A DNA stretch of 64,000 bases from Polaribacter pectinis (GTDB lineage Bacteria > Bacteroidota > Bacteroidia > Flavobacteriales > Flavobacteriaceae): contig NZ_CP060695.1 in assembly GCF_014352875.1 (NCBI RefSeq), positions 2,201,501 to 2,265,500 on the forward strand, read 5' to 3'. The notes below the pieces were generated by a model. It saw nothing but the letters and a program-made list of their open reading frames with translations. It searched no databases and had not been told where the DNA came from. The number at the start of each line of letters is the position of its first letter. Position 1 is the stretch's first letter. This document shows positions 55,313 through 64,000 of this stretch, in pieces. Both the position numbers and the translations under genes were made by a program.

Positions 55313-55859
55313 AATATTAAATTTTAGAACGAAAATAAAACACTTTTCTGGGGAATTAAGACTTAAAAAAATAGGTTTCAGTTCGTCTTTGAGCGTTGGG
55401 TGAAGCGTTTGTATGGGTAGCGTTTTAAATAGTTGTTTGATAAAACAGCATTTAAACAAGCTACTTATACAGGACTTTTAGGCAATAGCTTATTGCTTTT
55501 TTGAGGCACGATAAAAAGTAATGTGCTATGGCGTAGTACTACATATTCTAAACCTATTTTTTTTATAACCGCTGACTTGGGTGGTGGGGAAAAGTGGACT
55601 TTAATATTTGTTAACGAAATGAAACAAACAAAGACTTGAGGTAAGGAATACTTGGATACTTCGGCTACGCTCTGCACTGGCTTAACGATGGTTTTGTGCA
55701 GTTGAATGAGATAACGAATATTATTATTAATTAACGAAATTCTGTAAATGTTCGACTGTTTAATGCTTATTTAAAATGTGGTTAAAAGTTCGGATGTGAG
55801 CGTTGGATGAGCGGATATTTAGCTCGTATCACTTTTATTTTAAATTAATGTACTCGTGA

Positions 55860-55910
55860 ATATCCACAGTTTAATTTTAGTACCGAATTGTGCGGGTGGT
55901 GTGTGGATAT
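55860..55910. repeat. Inverted DnaA-box-like repeat
   Basis: ATATCCACA (55860-55868) and TGTGGATAT (55902-55910) are perfect inverted copies. Each differs by one base from the DnaA box TTATCCACA. The spacing is 33 bp. Confidence 0.55.
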
Positions 55911-55911
55911 T

Positions 55912-56003
55912 TTACATAATAGCAGTTATAGCTACCAAAACATAAGAACACGCCGTAGGCAACCTTTGAAAAGGTTTTTGCTACTATAACTTCTATTATG
56001 TAA
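55912..56003. repeat. Long inverted repeat with inner hairpin
   Basis: A 20-bp arm starting TTACATAATAG (55912-55931) pairs at 19 of 20 positions with the arm ending CTATTATGTAA (55984-56003). Between them AACCTT/AAGGTT (55961-55976) forms a small hairpin. Confidence 0.65.
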
Positions 56004-56239
56004 CTTAGCTTTGGGTTGGTTTTGTGGCGGAATAGTTGTTTGAGCGTTGGCAATGGCTCTTTGCTTTTTTATTGTACCAATTTAATAAAATAGATACGTT
56101 TAAATAAAATAAGCAATGTGCCATTATAGCTGTGGGTACAAGTATTATGACATAAAACCAACTATGCGTTGGCGCGCGGAACAACACAAAAAACAGAGGA
56201 TTTTGAGGTACGAAAAAACTGGGTTTTGTGTTGTGGGGA

Positions 56240-59200
56240 CTATTTAGTCCAATGATTTGCTAATAATTCAGCTTGTTTTAATACGGTATCTGTTGCTAAT
56301 TTTTGAAGGTCTGGTGGATAGCCAAATTTTCTTAATGCTCTTTTTACCATTACTTTCAGTTTAGCTCTTACGCTTTCCTTAATCGTCCAATCTATTGTTG
56401 CATTGTTTTTTACAACTTCTGATAAATAGACTGCTAATTCTCTTAAAACCTCATTACCTAACACTTCTTTTGCACTTTCATTTTCTGCTATTGCGTAATA
56501 GAAGGCTAATTCTTCATTGGTTAAGCCTGTGTCTTTATCGGCTTTATCTTTATTTTTAATACTATTAGCTAACTCAATCAATTCTTCTATAACCTCTGCT
56601 GCTGTAATAATTTTGTTCTGATATTTTTTAATAGAATTTTCGAGCATTTCCATTAAGGATTTACTCTGTATTAGATTTGTTTTTGCTCTTGATTTTATTT
56701 CGTCATTAAGCAATTTTTTTAATGTTTCTAATGCTAAGTTTTTATGCTCCATATCTTTGATTTCCATAAGGAAATCATCCGATAGGATTGAAATATCAGG
56801 TTTCTTGATACCTGCTGCATCAAATACATCTATTACACCATCTGAAACTAATGCTTTATCAATTACTTGTCTGATAGCTGATTCTATTTCATCATCTGAT
56901 TTACCTGAGCCTGTTGTATCAAATTTTTGAAGTCTTGATTTTACCGCTTGAAAAAAGCCTATTTCATCTTTAGCATCCAATGCTTGCTCGTGAGGTATAG
57001 CAATTGCAAACGCTTTAGACAATGCTGTAACTTCATTGATAAAACGTTTCTTCCCATCTTCAATACTCAATATATGCTCTTCCGCTGCTAAGATGATTTT
57101 AAGTTTGGTTTTGGTATCTGCTGTAAAATATTCCTCATACAATAAGCCTTTATCTTTGCCTAAATAAGGAACTGATGGATCTTCTACCAATGAAGTAAAA
57201 TCGTTGGAATACCCTTGCTCTGGTTTCTCTAAAAACATTTGCGATACAACTTCTAATTTCTCTAACATTAGTTGTACTGCTTGTTCTTGTGCAATTGTTG
57301 GGTCGCCTTTACCACCACTATCTGAATAAAAGGCTAATGCCTTTTTAAGGTCTGATGCTATACCCAAATAATCAACAACTAAACCACCTGGTTTATCTTT
57401 ATAAACCCTATTTACTCTTGCAATAGCTTGCATTAAATTATGGCCTTTCATTGGCTTGTCAATGTAAAGGGTATGCATAGAAGGAGCATCAAAACCAGTT
57501 AACCACATATCACGAACTATTACTAATTTTAATTCGTCTTTTGGGTCTTTCATACGGTCTGCTAAAGCTCTACGCTGTTGCTTTGTAGTATGATGTTTCG
57601 CCATTTCTGGACCATCAGAAGATGATGCAGTCATTATTACTTTTACAGCACCTTTATCTAAATCGTCATTATGCCAATCTGGTCTTAACGTGGTAATAGC
57701 TTTGTATAGTTCTGCGGCTATTCTTCTCGACATAGAAATTACCATTGCCTTACCTTCAAAAACTTCTTGGCGTGCTTCAAAGTGTGTTACTACATCTTTA
57801 GCAATACTTTTTACTCTTTTTTCGCTACCGACTAAGGCTTCTAATTTTGTCCATTTTGCTTTAGCTTTTTGGGTTTCGGTTAATTCTATTTCGCCCAATT
57901 CCTCATCTAAATCTTCAACCAATTTTTTACCTTCATCTGTTAAGGCAATTTTGGCTAATCTACTTTCATAAAAGATTCTGACTGTTGCACCATCTTCAAC
58001 TGCTTGGGCTATATCATATATATCTACATAATTTCCAAAAACAGCTGATGTGTTTACGTCTGTATTTTCAATAGGTGTTCCTGTAAAACCTAAATAAGTG
58101 GCATTTGGTAAAGCATCTCGCATATACTTTGCAAATCCATACACTACTTTATTACCCACTACATTTCCCTCTGCATCTTTTTCATCTATGGTTTTTGCTT
58201 TAAAACCATATTGTGTTCTGTGAGCTTCATCTGCTACAACTATAATATTTTTACGTTCTGATAAGGTTTCAAATATGTTACCTTCTTCTGGTTGGAATTT
58301 TTGAATGGTGGCAAAAACAACTCCACCTGATGCAACTTTTAGCAACTCTTTTAAGTGTTGGCGATTTTCAGCTTGTACCGGTGTTTGTCTTAATAATTGA
58401 GTAGAAGAAGCAAAGGTGTCAAATAATTGGTCGTCTAAATCATTTCTATCTGTTATGACTAATATGGTAGGGTTATTTAGATTCAATACTATTTTACCTG
58501 AATAGAAAACCATAGACAAAGACTTTCCAGAGCCTTGTGTATGCCATACTACACCACCTTTTCTGTCACCATCTTCAACACTTGCCAATTGTGTGCTTAT
58601 AACTGCTTTATTTACTGCATAATATTGATGATAGGCTGCTATTTTTTTTACTGTTTCTATGGTAGTAATTCCTGTTTTTAAATCCTCTTTTTTAGATTTC
58701 TCAAATACAATAAAATGACGAATAAGGTCTAATACTGTTTCTTTATTTAGCATTCCATTGATAAGGGTTTCCATTTCAGGAATAAGGTGTGATGCTTCAC
58801 TTTCTCCGTCTGCTGTTTTCCAAGACATAAAACGGGTAAATCCTGCCGATAATGAACCTGCTTTTGCTTCTGTACCGTCTGATATTACCAATATGCTATT
58901 GTAAGTAAATAATGATGGAATAGTAGCTTTATAGGTTTGTATTTGCTTATAAGCTGACCTTATGGTCGCATTTTCATCTACTGCATTTTTTAGCTCAACT
59001 ACGACTAATGGTAAACCATTAATAAATAGAATGACGTCTGGTCTTTTATTGTTGTTATTTTCAATTACCGTAAACTGATTGACAACATTAAACTCATTGT
59101 TATTTACAGTATCAAAATCGACTAATTTTACAATATCTCCTCTTTGGCTACCGTCTTTTTGATAGGTAACATTTATGCCCTCTGTGAGCATTTTATGAAA

Positions 59201-59464
59201 CGTTTCGTTATCTGTTAATAAATCAGGTGTACCTATACGCAATACTTGTTTTAGAGCATCTTCTTTAGCATTACTTGGAATACTTGGATTTATACGGTCT
59301 ATTGCTTTCTGAAGTCTTTCGGTAAGAATTACTTGGTCAAAAGAGGTTCTTTCTTGTGCATCTGTATCAGGTGCAATATCTGGACCATAGATATAGGAAT
59401 ACCCAAGGTTTTCTAATTCTTCTATTGCATATAATTCTATGTCGTTTTCAGTAATTTTTGCCAT
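56240..59464 (-). CDS. hsdR: Type I restriction enzyme, R subunit
   Basis: The protein has 1074 residues, a normal HsdR length. The N-terminal nuclease has Asp143 in RPDVILFINGLPLVVVELKN and Glu157-x-Lys159. The translocase has Walker A HTQGSGKSLSM (about 308-318), the DEAH box ADEAHRTQYGF (about 411-421), VIMTASSSDGPEM and the helicase motif AIARVNR. It cuts and translocates DNA after the methylase/specificity subunit finds unmodified sites. It is the last gene of a minus-strand operon with the HsdM-HsdS fusion, from which a toxin-antitoxin pair separates it. The start codon is only 3 bp past the antitoxin's stop. Confidence 0.92.
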   Translation of the reverse strand: MAKITENDIELYAIEELENLGYSYIYGPDIAPDTDAQERTSFDQVILTERLQKAIDRINPSIPSNAKEDALKQVLRIGTPDLLTDNETFHKMLTEGINVTYQKDGSQRGDIVKLVDFDTVNNNEFNVVNQFTVIENNNNKRPDVILFINGLPLVVVELKNAVDENATIRSAYKQIQTYKATIPSLFTYNSILVISDGTEAKAGSLSAGFTRFMSWKTADGESEASHLIPEMETLINGMLNKETVLDLIRHFIVFEKSKKEDLKTGITTIETVKKIAAYHQYYAVNKAVISTQLASVEDGDRKGGVVWHTQGSGKSLSMVFYSGKIVLNLNNPTILVITDRNDLDDQLFDTFASSTQLLRQTPVQAENRQHLKELLKVASGGVVFATIQKFQPEEGNIFETLSERKNIIVVADEAHRTQYGFKAKTIDEKDAEGNVVGNKVVYGFAKYMRDALPNATYLGFTGTPIENTDVNTSAVFGNYVDIYDIAQAVEDGATVRIFYESRLAKIALTDEGKKLVEDLDEELGEIELTETQKAKAKWTKLEALVGSEKRVKSIAKDVVTHFEARQEVFEGKAMVISMSRRIAAELYKAITTLRPDWHNDDLDKGAVKVIMTASSSDGPEMAKHHTTKQQRRALADRMKDPKDELKLVIVRDMWLTGFDAPSMHTLYIDKPMKGHNLMQAIARVNRVYKDKPGGLVVDYLGIASDLKKALAFYSDSGGKGDPTIAQEQAVQLMLEKLEVVSQMFLEKPEQGYSNDFTSLVEDPSVPYLGKDKGLLYEEYFTADTKTKLKIILAAEEHILSIEDGKKRFINEVTALSKAFAIAIPHEQALDAKDEIGFFQAVKSRLQKFDTTGSGKSDDEIESAIRQVIDKALVSDGVIDVFDAAGIKKPDISILSDDFLMEIKDMEHKNLALETLKKLLNDEIKSRAKTNLIQSKSLMEMLENSIKKYQNKIITAAEVIEELIELANSIKNKDKADKDTGLTNEELAFYYAIAENESAKEVLGNEVLRELAVYLSEVVKNNATIDWTIKESVRAKLKVMVKRALRKFGYPPDLQKLATDTVLKQAELLANHWTK

Positions 59465-59467
59465 AGC

Positions 59468-60571
59468 TTAAATAGTTAAGTCAGTAAATTCTACCTTAGT
59501 TTTTAAGCTATTCAAACGTACATTTTTATACAAATGGGTGTATTGTCTTTGTACTTGGGCTACAATAATACCAGGGTGTTTTTTAAACTTTTCACTTAGT
59601 TGCAAGACCAATTCTCTATCAAAATTGGGATATTGAAACAACTCGTTTCTTTCTTTTTCTGATAATAACATACGTGCTGCAAATGCATCTGCCTCATCTT
59701 CTTTTTCTTTATCAGGCTTAATACTTTCTAAACCATCTATAAAAATGTCTTTTTTACCGTGGTATAAAATATGCCCTAATTCGTGAAAGAACGTGAACCA
59801 AAATGCATTGTAATCTTTTTGTCTATCCGTAATTTGAATTAGTGGTACACTATTATTTTTAATCCATCTGGTAGCCCCATAGATAGGAGCTTTAGAGATA
59901 CAAGGCGTATAAACTAAAGCTACGCCACAAGATGCACAAAGTGTTTGTAACTCTTCTAACCAAGTATCTGAATGCTTATAGGCAATATCTTGAATTTTAT
60001 CTAAACAGTTTCTTAAACCTTTTTTATCAAATGTAGCTACTTTTATTTTCTCTGCTTGTAATTCTCCTAAACGCAACCAAACTGAAATAGCTTGTGGTTC
60101 TGTGGTGTGTTTTAATTCAATTTTAAAGGCTAATGAACTACCATTATAAATATTTGACCATTGTGCAGGAGAAGCAACTCTAAAAAACTTTAGTAAGCCG
60201 TCTGCTAATTCAGGTTTCTTGCGAGTATCTGGAAGCAAACCAAAAGATTTCATTTTAGCTAATGGGAAAGAGGACACCCATTCTTGGCATTGCTCTAAAT
60301 ATTCCATTTGCTCTATTTCCAATAATTCATCTTGATAGGTACGTTCTAAGTTTATCCAAAAACTTGCAGGAACACCCAATACATATTCTAATTTGGTGGC
60401 TGTTTCTTTGGTTATTGGTGCTTTTCCTTTGATTAACTCATTAAGTTTAGGAACAGACCTCCCTAAACGCTCTGCTAATTCTGCTTGCGACATACCTATA
60501 TGGTCTATATGCTCTTGAATACTATCGCCTGGGCAAGAGAGTAAGGATTTTTTTATTTGTAAATCAGTCAT
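59468..60571 (-). CDS. HigA-type antitoxin fused to ImmA/IrrE metallopeptidase
   Basis: The protein has 367 residues. Residues about 18-75 form an XRE helix-turn-helix of HigA type (HIGMSQAELAERLGRSVPKLNELIKGKAPITKETATKLEYVLGVPASFW). The C-terminal half is a zinc peptidase with His263-Glu264-x2-His267 in FFHELGHILYHGKKD and a likely third ligand in EDEADAFAARMLL. Proteins of this layout act as antitoxins or as stress-relieved regulators that cleave their partners. Immediately upstream (18 bp) is a HigB-like toxin, so this is a higBA pair in which the antitoxin carries a protease. Confidence 0.85.
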   Translation of the reverse strand: MTDLQIKKSLLSCPGDSIQEHIDHIGMSQAELAERLGRSVPKLNELIKGKAPITKETATKLEYVLGVPASFWINLERTYQDELLEIEQMEYLEQCQEWVSSFPLAKMKSFGLLPDTRKKPELADGLLKFFRVASPAQWSNIYNGSSLAFKIELKHTTEPQAISVWLRLGELQAEKIKVATFDKKGLRNCLDKIQDIAYKHSDTWLEELQTLCASCGVALVYTPCISKAPIYGATRWIKNNSVPLIQITDRQKDYNAFWFTFFHELGHILYHGKKDIFIDGLESIKPDKEKEDEADAFAARMLLSEKERNELFQYPNFDRELVLQLSEKFKKHPGIIVAQVQRQYTHLYKNVRLNSLKTKVEFTDLTI

Positions 60572-60588
60572 TTTGTTTCCTTTTTAAG

Positions 60589-60921
60589 TTAGTGAGGGTC
60601 TTCTACAGACTCAATACTTATAATGGTTATCGCTTTTAAATCTACTCCACCATCTTCTAAGGTTTGAATAGGGTCTTGGTTTATTATGAATAGTATTCTC
60701 CAATTTTCTTGAATGTCTATTGACCAAGTGCCTTTCCCTTTGCCTATGTGTTGGTGCAATCGTAATACAGGTAATTTTGAGATAACCTCTAAATTATCTG
60801 CATTTTTAAGCTGAGTGATACGCAACTTTACCTTTTTTGCTAATGTGCCGTAACTCTTTGCTATACCTTTATCAGTATCGAGCTTCTTCTTCAGCTTGTT
60901 ATTTTTATACGATAATTCCAT
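60589..60921 (-). CDS. HigB/RelE-family toxin
   Basis: The protein has 110 residues. LPVLRLHQHIGKGKGTWSIDIQENWRILFIIN, preceded by YGTLAKKVKLRITQLKNADNL, is the RelE/HigB fold pattern with its Arg- and Trp-containing strand. The family members are ribosome-dependent mRNA interferases. It is encoded before its antitoxin, the HigB-first order typical of higBA. It lies between hsdMS (68 bp upstream) and hsdR, inside the restriction operon, where it may make the loss of the operon costly. Confidence 0.85.
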   Translation of the reverse strand: MELSYKNNKLKKKLDTDKGIAKSYGTLAKKVKLRITQLKNADNLEVISKLPVLRLHQHIGKGKGTWSIDIQENWRILFIINQDPIQTLEDGGVDLKAITIISIESVEDPH

Positions 60922-60989
60922 TGCAAAGTTACAAAATTATTTACTTAAAGGGTTAATGATTTTTAGTTTTTATGATTTCGTTAGTGCAA

Positions 60990-63125
60990 TTACACACGAC
61001 TTTTTTGAAAAATTGCTTTATTTGATTCTGTCAAATATGAGTTAATGACTTTATTGATGTACTTCTTTCTATCAATAGCCTTGATTATAGCTGAAAATTT
61101 AACTTGGTCATCATAAGAGGGTAACATTATCTTCGTACTCAAAATTTGAGTTGGTGATAAATTAGATTGACCACCAGAACCTCTTGCAATTTTCACAAAC
61201 AATTCTTGATAGTAATCATTACTTATTAGATAGTAAACATAATTTAAGTCGATATCTACTTCCTCTTTTAATTTTAGAATACCCACCCTTTGATTTAAGT
61301 AATAGTCTTTATTTTCTTTAAACATTGCTACCTTACCAACCCAACTATCTTTACCTCCTTCGAAACGATTACCAGTCATTGTTATTAAAAGGTCATTATT
61401 CTTTATTTTGTAATTCTGGAATTGATCAGATGTTTCTTTAGAGATAAAATCAATGTTGTCCAAAAGTAACCTCCTTGCTTTAACATTCTTTATTTTAATT
61501 ACAGGGTATCCCTTGGACTTAAAATCTTTACTTTTAAAGGATGCCCCACCTTTTAAAGTAAAAAAATCTCCTAATTTATATTCTGATTTTTCTACTTTTT
61601 CTAAAGTTATATTTTCGACAATATCACTTATTTCATTGTTAATTTCTTTTTCCTCTTCTATCCATTTATCAATATTTTCCTTTAAATCTATTATCTTATT
61701 ATCTATTAATGCTTCATCCAAGGTATTTTCTTCTACACCTACATAATAACCTGGATTAAGCTCATAATCTTTCTCTTTTATTTCTTCTTCACTAATTGAA
61801 ATACAGAAGCCCTCTATATCGCTATAATTCTCGTCATTGTTTTTCCAATTTTGAAAGGTGTTAATTAAAGTTTGGTTTTCATCAGGACTTAAGGCTCTTA
61901 AATTTTTATTTCTTAGACTACCTAATTTACGAGCATCAATAAGTAATATTTCGCCCTTTCTCTGTTGTTTATTCTTGTTCAGGAACCAAAGTGATGCAGG
62001 AATATGAGTTGAGTAAAATAGCTTATCAGGTAGACTTATTATACATTCCACTAAATCATTATTAATTAACTTCTGACGTATTTCACCCTCTGAACCTGTG
62101 TTTGATGTTAATGACCCATTTGCTAAAACAAAACCTGCTTTCCCATTTGGTGTCATATGATATAAAAAATGTTGTACCCATCCAAAATTAGCGTTCTTAT
62201 CGGGAGGTGTCCCATACTTCCATCTTGCATCATTTCTCATTAAGTTACCACCCCAATCGCTATCGTTAAAAGGTGGATTTGCAATAATGTAATCTGCTTT
62301 TAAATCTTTATGTGCATTGTTTAAAAATGAGCCTTCATTATTCCATTTTACTTGTGAACTGTCGATACCTCTAATGGCTAAATTCATTTTAGCTAAACGC
62401 CAAGTAGTTTGATTGCTTTCTTGCCCGTAAATTGAAATATCATTGATTTTACCTTGATGAGATAAGGTGAATTTTTCAGACTGTACGAACATACCACCTG
62501 AACCACAACAAGGGTCAAACACTCTACCTTTATAAGGTTGTAGCATTTCTACCAATAATTTTACTATGCTCTCTGGTGTGTAGAATTGTCCGCCCTTTTT
62601 ACCTTCAGCCAATGCAAATTCACCTAAGAAATATTCATATACTTTACCTAATACATCTTGACTTCTGCTTACTTCATCACCTAAAGCAATGTTACTAATC
62701 AAATCAATGAGTTGCCCTAAACTGGTAGGGTCTAAATTCTCTTTGGCAAATGCTTTGGGTAGTACTCCTTTTAATGAAGCATTGTCTCTTTCAATAGCAT
62801 CCATTGCATTATCAATGTCTTTACCTATTTCAGGAAGTTTGGCTCTACCTTGCAAGTAAGACCATCTTGCAGAAGGAGGCACAAAGAATACATTTTCTGC
62901 TCTGTATTCGTCTCTATCTTCTGGGTCAGCACCTGCATATTCGCCTTCACCTGCTTGCAGTTTAGCATAGAGTTCTTCAAAAGAATCAGATATATATTTT
63001 AGAAAGATTAAGCCTAATACAATATGTTTATATTCTGCTGCATCAATATTTTTACGCAGTTTATCTGCTGCTTTCCAAAGCTGTTTCTCAATTGGTTCTT
63101 GCTTGGTTTCCTTCTTTTTTGCCAT
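60990..63125 (-). CDS. hsdM: Type I methyltransferase HsdM fused to a single HsdS specificity domain
   Basis: The protein has 711 residues against about 500 for a normal HsdM. Residues 1-500 hold the HsdM N-terminal helices and the N6-adenine methylase with the S-adenosylmethionine motif FDPCCGSGGMF (203-213) and catalytic NPPF (283-286). From about residue 515, KLGDFFTLKGGASFKSKDFKSKGYPVIKIKNV ... GNRFEGGKDSWVGKVAMF ... YYLNQRVGIL is a target-recognition domain of HsdS with its closing helices (LPSYDDQVKFSAIIKAIDRKK). Only one recognition domain is present and no separate hsdS is visible, so two copies would have to pair to read both halves of a symmetric site. First gene of the operon. Confidence 0.88.
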   Translation of the reverse strand: MAKKKETKQEPIEKQLWKAADKLRKNIDAAEYKHIVLGLIFLKYISDSFEELYAKLQAGEGEYAGADPEDRDEYRAENVFFVPPSARWSYLQGRAKLPEIGKDIDNAMDAIERDNASLKGVLPKAFAKENLDPTSLGQLIDLISNIALGDEVSRSQDVLGKVYEYFLGEFALAEGKKGGQFYTPESIVKLLVEMLQPYKGRVFDPCCGSGGMFVQSEKFTLSHQGKINDISIYGQESNQTTWRLAKMNLAIRGIDSSQVKWNNEGSFLNNAHKDLKADYIIANPPFNDSDWGGNLMRNDARWKYGTPPDKNANFGWVQHFLYHMTPNGKAGFVLANGSLTSNTGSEGEIRQKLINNDLVECIISLPDKLFYSTHIPASLWFLNKNKQQRKGEILLIDARKLGSLRNKNLRALSPDENQTLINTFQNWKNNDENYSDIEGFCISISEEEIKEKDYELNPGYYVGVEENTLDEALIDNKIIDLKENIDKWIEEEKEINNEISDIVENITLEKVEKSEYKLGDFFTLKGGASFKSKDFKSKGYPVIKIKNVKARRLLLDNIDFISKETSDQFQNYKIKNNDLLITMTGNRFEGGKDSWVGKVAMFKENKDYYLNQRVGILKLKEEVDIDLNYVYYLISNDYYQELFVKIARGSGGQSNLSPTQILSTKIMLPSYDDQVKFSAIIKAIDRKKYINKVINSYLTESNKAIFQKSRV

Positions 63126-63218
63126 TTATTGGATTGTTAATATAGTTTTAAGTAACTTTAAGAATTAGTGATATTTTTATAAAGGCTATAAAAATATAAA
63201 TCTTTTAACAGATAAAAC

Positions 63219-64000
63219 CTATACTTTTAAAATAACTTTTAATTCTTGCAATCTCACTAAATATGGAAAGTATATAAGATTACCATTATTCGCTTTAATA
63301 GTTGCTAAATGACTTGTTGTAAATTTATTGGGATTTGAAATTTTAGTACATTGATTTAGTTTTATTTCTTTTTTAGGTAATTGAATGTTCTTAAAAAATA
63401 ATTCTAATTCCTCTATTTGTTTATTCCAATTAACGGTCTGTTTTTCTTGAAAAACAAACGTTTCATCCAAAAGATATTTATTGCTATTTGAAGGTGTTTG
63501 CGTAGATGCATTATTAGAATGTTTGCTACTTATGCTATTGGGTTTATTAGGTATTACTTTAGTTATGTTTTTTGTTTCTTTTTCTCTAAAGTCTTGCCAA
63601 TTCAATTTTATGAGATAGTCTGCAATATCTTTACCTTGTTCTTTATCTTGGTTTGGTGCAAGTTCTTCCAATAAATCTGAAACTTTAAAAAATGAATTTT
63701 CTAATTGTTCTTGAATTTTCTGTACCTTATTAGACCATAAATTAAATGCTTTACCCTCTTTTGATAGATCTGGAAATAAATACACGTTTCTACCTTTTAA
63801 TGATTTACATTTATTAATATTTAAACTACTCAAATTATACACTGCTAACCATAATAAATTTTTAGGATTGTTAGGAAAACCGAAATATAACGTGCCATAC
63901 ATTGCTGTTTTTGGTGCTTCAACTAATGCAACAGGATTTAAAGGATGTTTGCTTAATAGATGCTCTCCGAATAAACAAGAAACTTTAGTTTCGTTTTTAC
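63219..64000 (-). CDS. DUF6371/TOPRIM-like mobile-element protein, 5' end outside window
   Basis: The frame stays open past the first ATG at 63902 to the window edge. The upstream codons read KVSCLFGEHLLSKHPLNPVALVEAPKTAMYGTLYFG, the toprim-like core of DUF6371 proteins, so the true start is outside. The rest includes NVYLFPDLSKEGKAFNLWSNKVQKIQ (a second toprim-like acidic motif, DLS), PNQDKEQGKDIADYLIKLNW and a variable Ser/Asn-rich linker. DUF6371 proteins are primase-related and travel with mobilisable elements in Bacteroidota. This supports the view that the right part of the window is a mobile element. Confidence 0.75.
   Translation of the reverse strand, partial: KNETKVSCLFGEHLLSKHPLNPVALVEAPKTAMYGTLYFGFPNNPKNLLWLAVYNLSSLNINKCKSLKGRNVYLFPDLSKEGKAFNLWSNKVQKIQEQLENSFFKVSDLLEELAPNQDKEQGKDIADYLIKLNWQDFREKETKNITKVIPNKPNSISSKHSNNASTQTPSNSNKYLLDETFVFQEKQTVNWNKQIEELELFFKNIQLPKKEIKLNQCTKISNPNKFTTSHLATIKANNGNLIYFPYLVRLQELKVILKV

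Larger units (their letters stand above)
55313..56239. other. Gene-poor region with inverted repeats
   Basis: About 930 bp with no convincing gene, lying between the HTH gene and the end of hsdR. It holds two nested or adjacent stem-loops (55860-56003, listed separately) and four copies of GCGTTGG (55393, 55800, 56044, 56166), three of them as GAGCGTTGG. It could be an origin, a transfer origin or a structured RNA; the sequence alone does not decide. Confidence 0.5.

Noticed and set aside
55313..55459. Longer start for the excisionase-like protein
   Set aside because: The additional residues are unlike the family, and the internal ATG gives the usual size with the HTH correctly placed.
56005..56187. 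60-codon minus-strand open frame in the gene-poor region
   Set aside because: It overlaps the GCGTTGG copies and reads as low-complexity with no family resemblance.

Overview
The window is AT-rich DNA from the Bacteroidota, most likely a marine member of the Flavobacteriaceae. The evidence is several proteins of the type IX secretion system (T9SS) with C-terminal sorting domains, very large secreted calcium-binding or adhesin-like proteins, TAnnTTTG promoter elements instead of sigma70 boxes, a flavobacterial TamB-like protein, and families such as DUF6266, DUF6943 and DUF6371. I cannot name the genus with confidence; something Polaribacter-like would fit.

Layout. 1-4557 (minus): a TamB/AsmA-like envelope protein that runs off the left edge. 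4902-18476 (plus): a 4524-residue T9SS protein with thrombospondin type 3 calcium-binding repeats, including fifteen 282-bp tandem units, seven of which were duplicated as a block. 18791-20395 (minus): a membrane-anchored TPR/LuxR-type regulator. 20658-30284 (plus): a cadherin/VCBS-like giant adhesin that collides head-on near 30249 with a beta-propeller sensor gene on the other strand. Both genes are cut off at that junction.

31754-53390 is the centrepiece: an integron-like array. A tyrosine recombinase is followed, in the same orientation, by 19 gene cassettes, each closed by a palindromic site of about 130 bp that looks like attC. Each cassette starts with GTT plus 6-7 cassette-specific bases and ends with the exact complement of those bases followed by AAC, as expected if each cassette circularises through its own attC. 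The recombinase lacks the insertion between the conserved Lys and His-x-x-Arg motifs that marks classical IntI, the core is not the canonical GTTRRRY, and the recombinase reads toward the array. Cassette 1, at the presumed attI, is an identical copy of cassette 17, which suggests recent movement. Recognisable cargo is largely antiphage-like (AbiH twice, Abi_C protein, GmrSD-like DUF262/DUF1524 protein, PD-(D/E)xK nuclease-like protein, HEPN protein). There is also a three-gene mercury-transport cassette with its own ArsR-type promoter, an SGNH esterase, a GyrI-like/DUF3781 pair, a T9SS-exported protein, lipoproteins and several membrane proteins of unknown function.

53390-64000 is a second accessory region, all on the minus strand: DUF6266 and DUF6943 proteins, an excisionase-like HTH protein, a gene-poor stretch with strong inverted repeats and DnaA-box-like sequences, then a type I restriction-modification operon (hsdR, an HsdM-HsdS fusion) with a HigB/HigA-ImmA toxin-antitoxin pair between its subunits, and a DUF6371/TOPRIM-like protein leaving the right edge. 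The array and this region together form an extended defence island. All product calls rest on reading motifs by eye; no database search was run.
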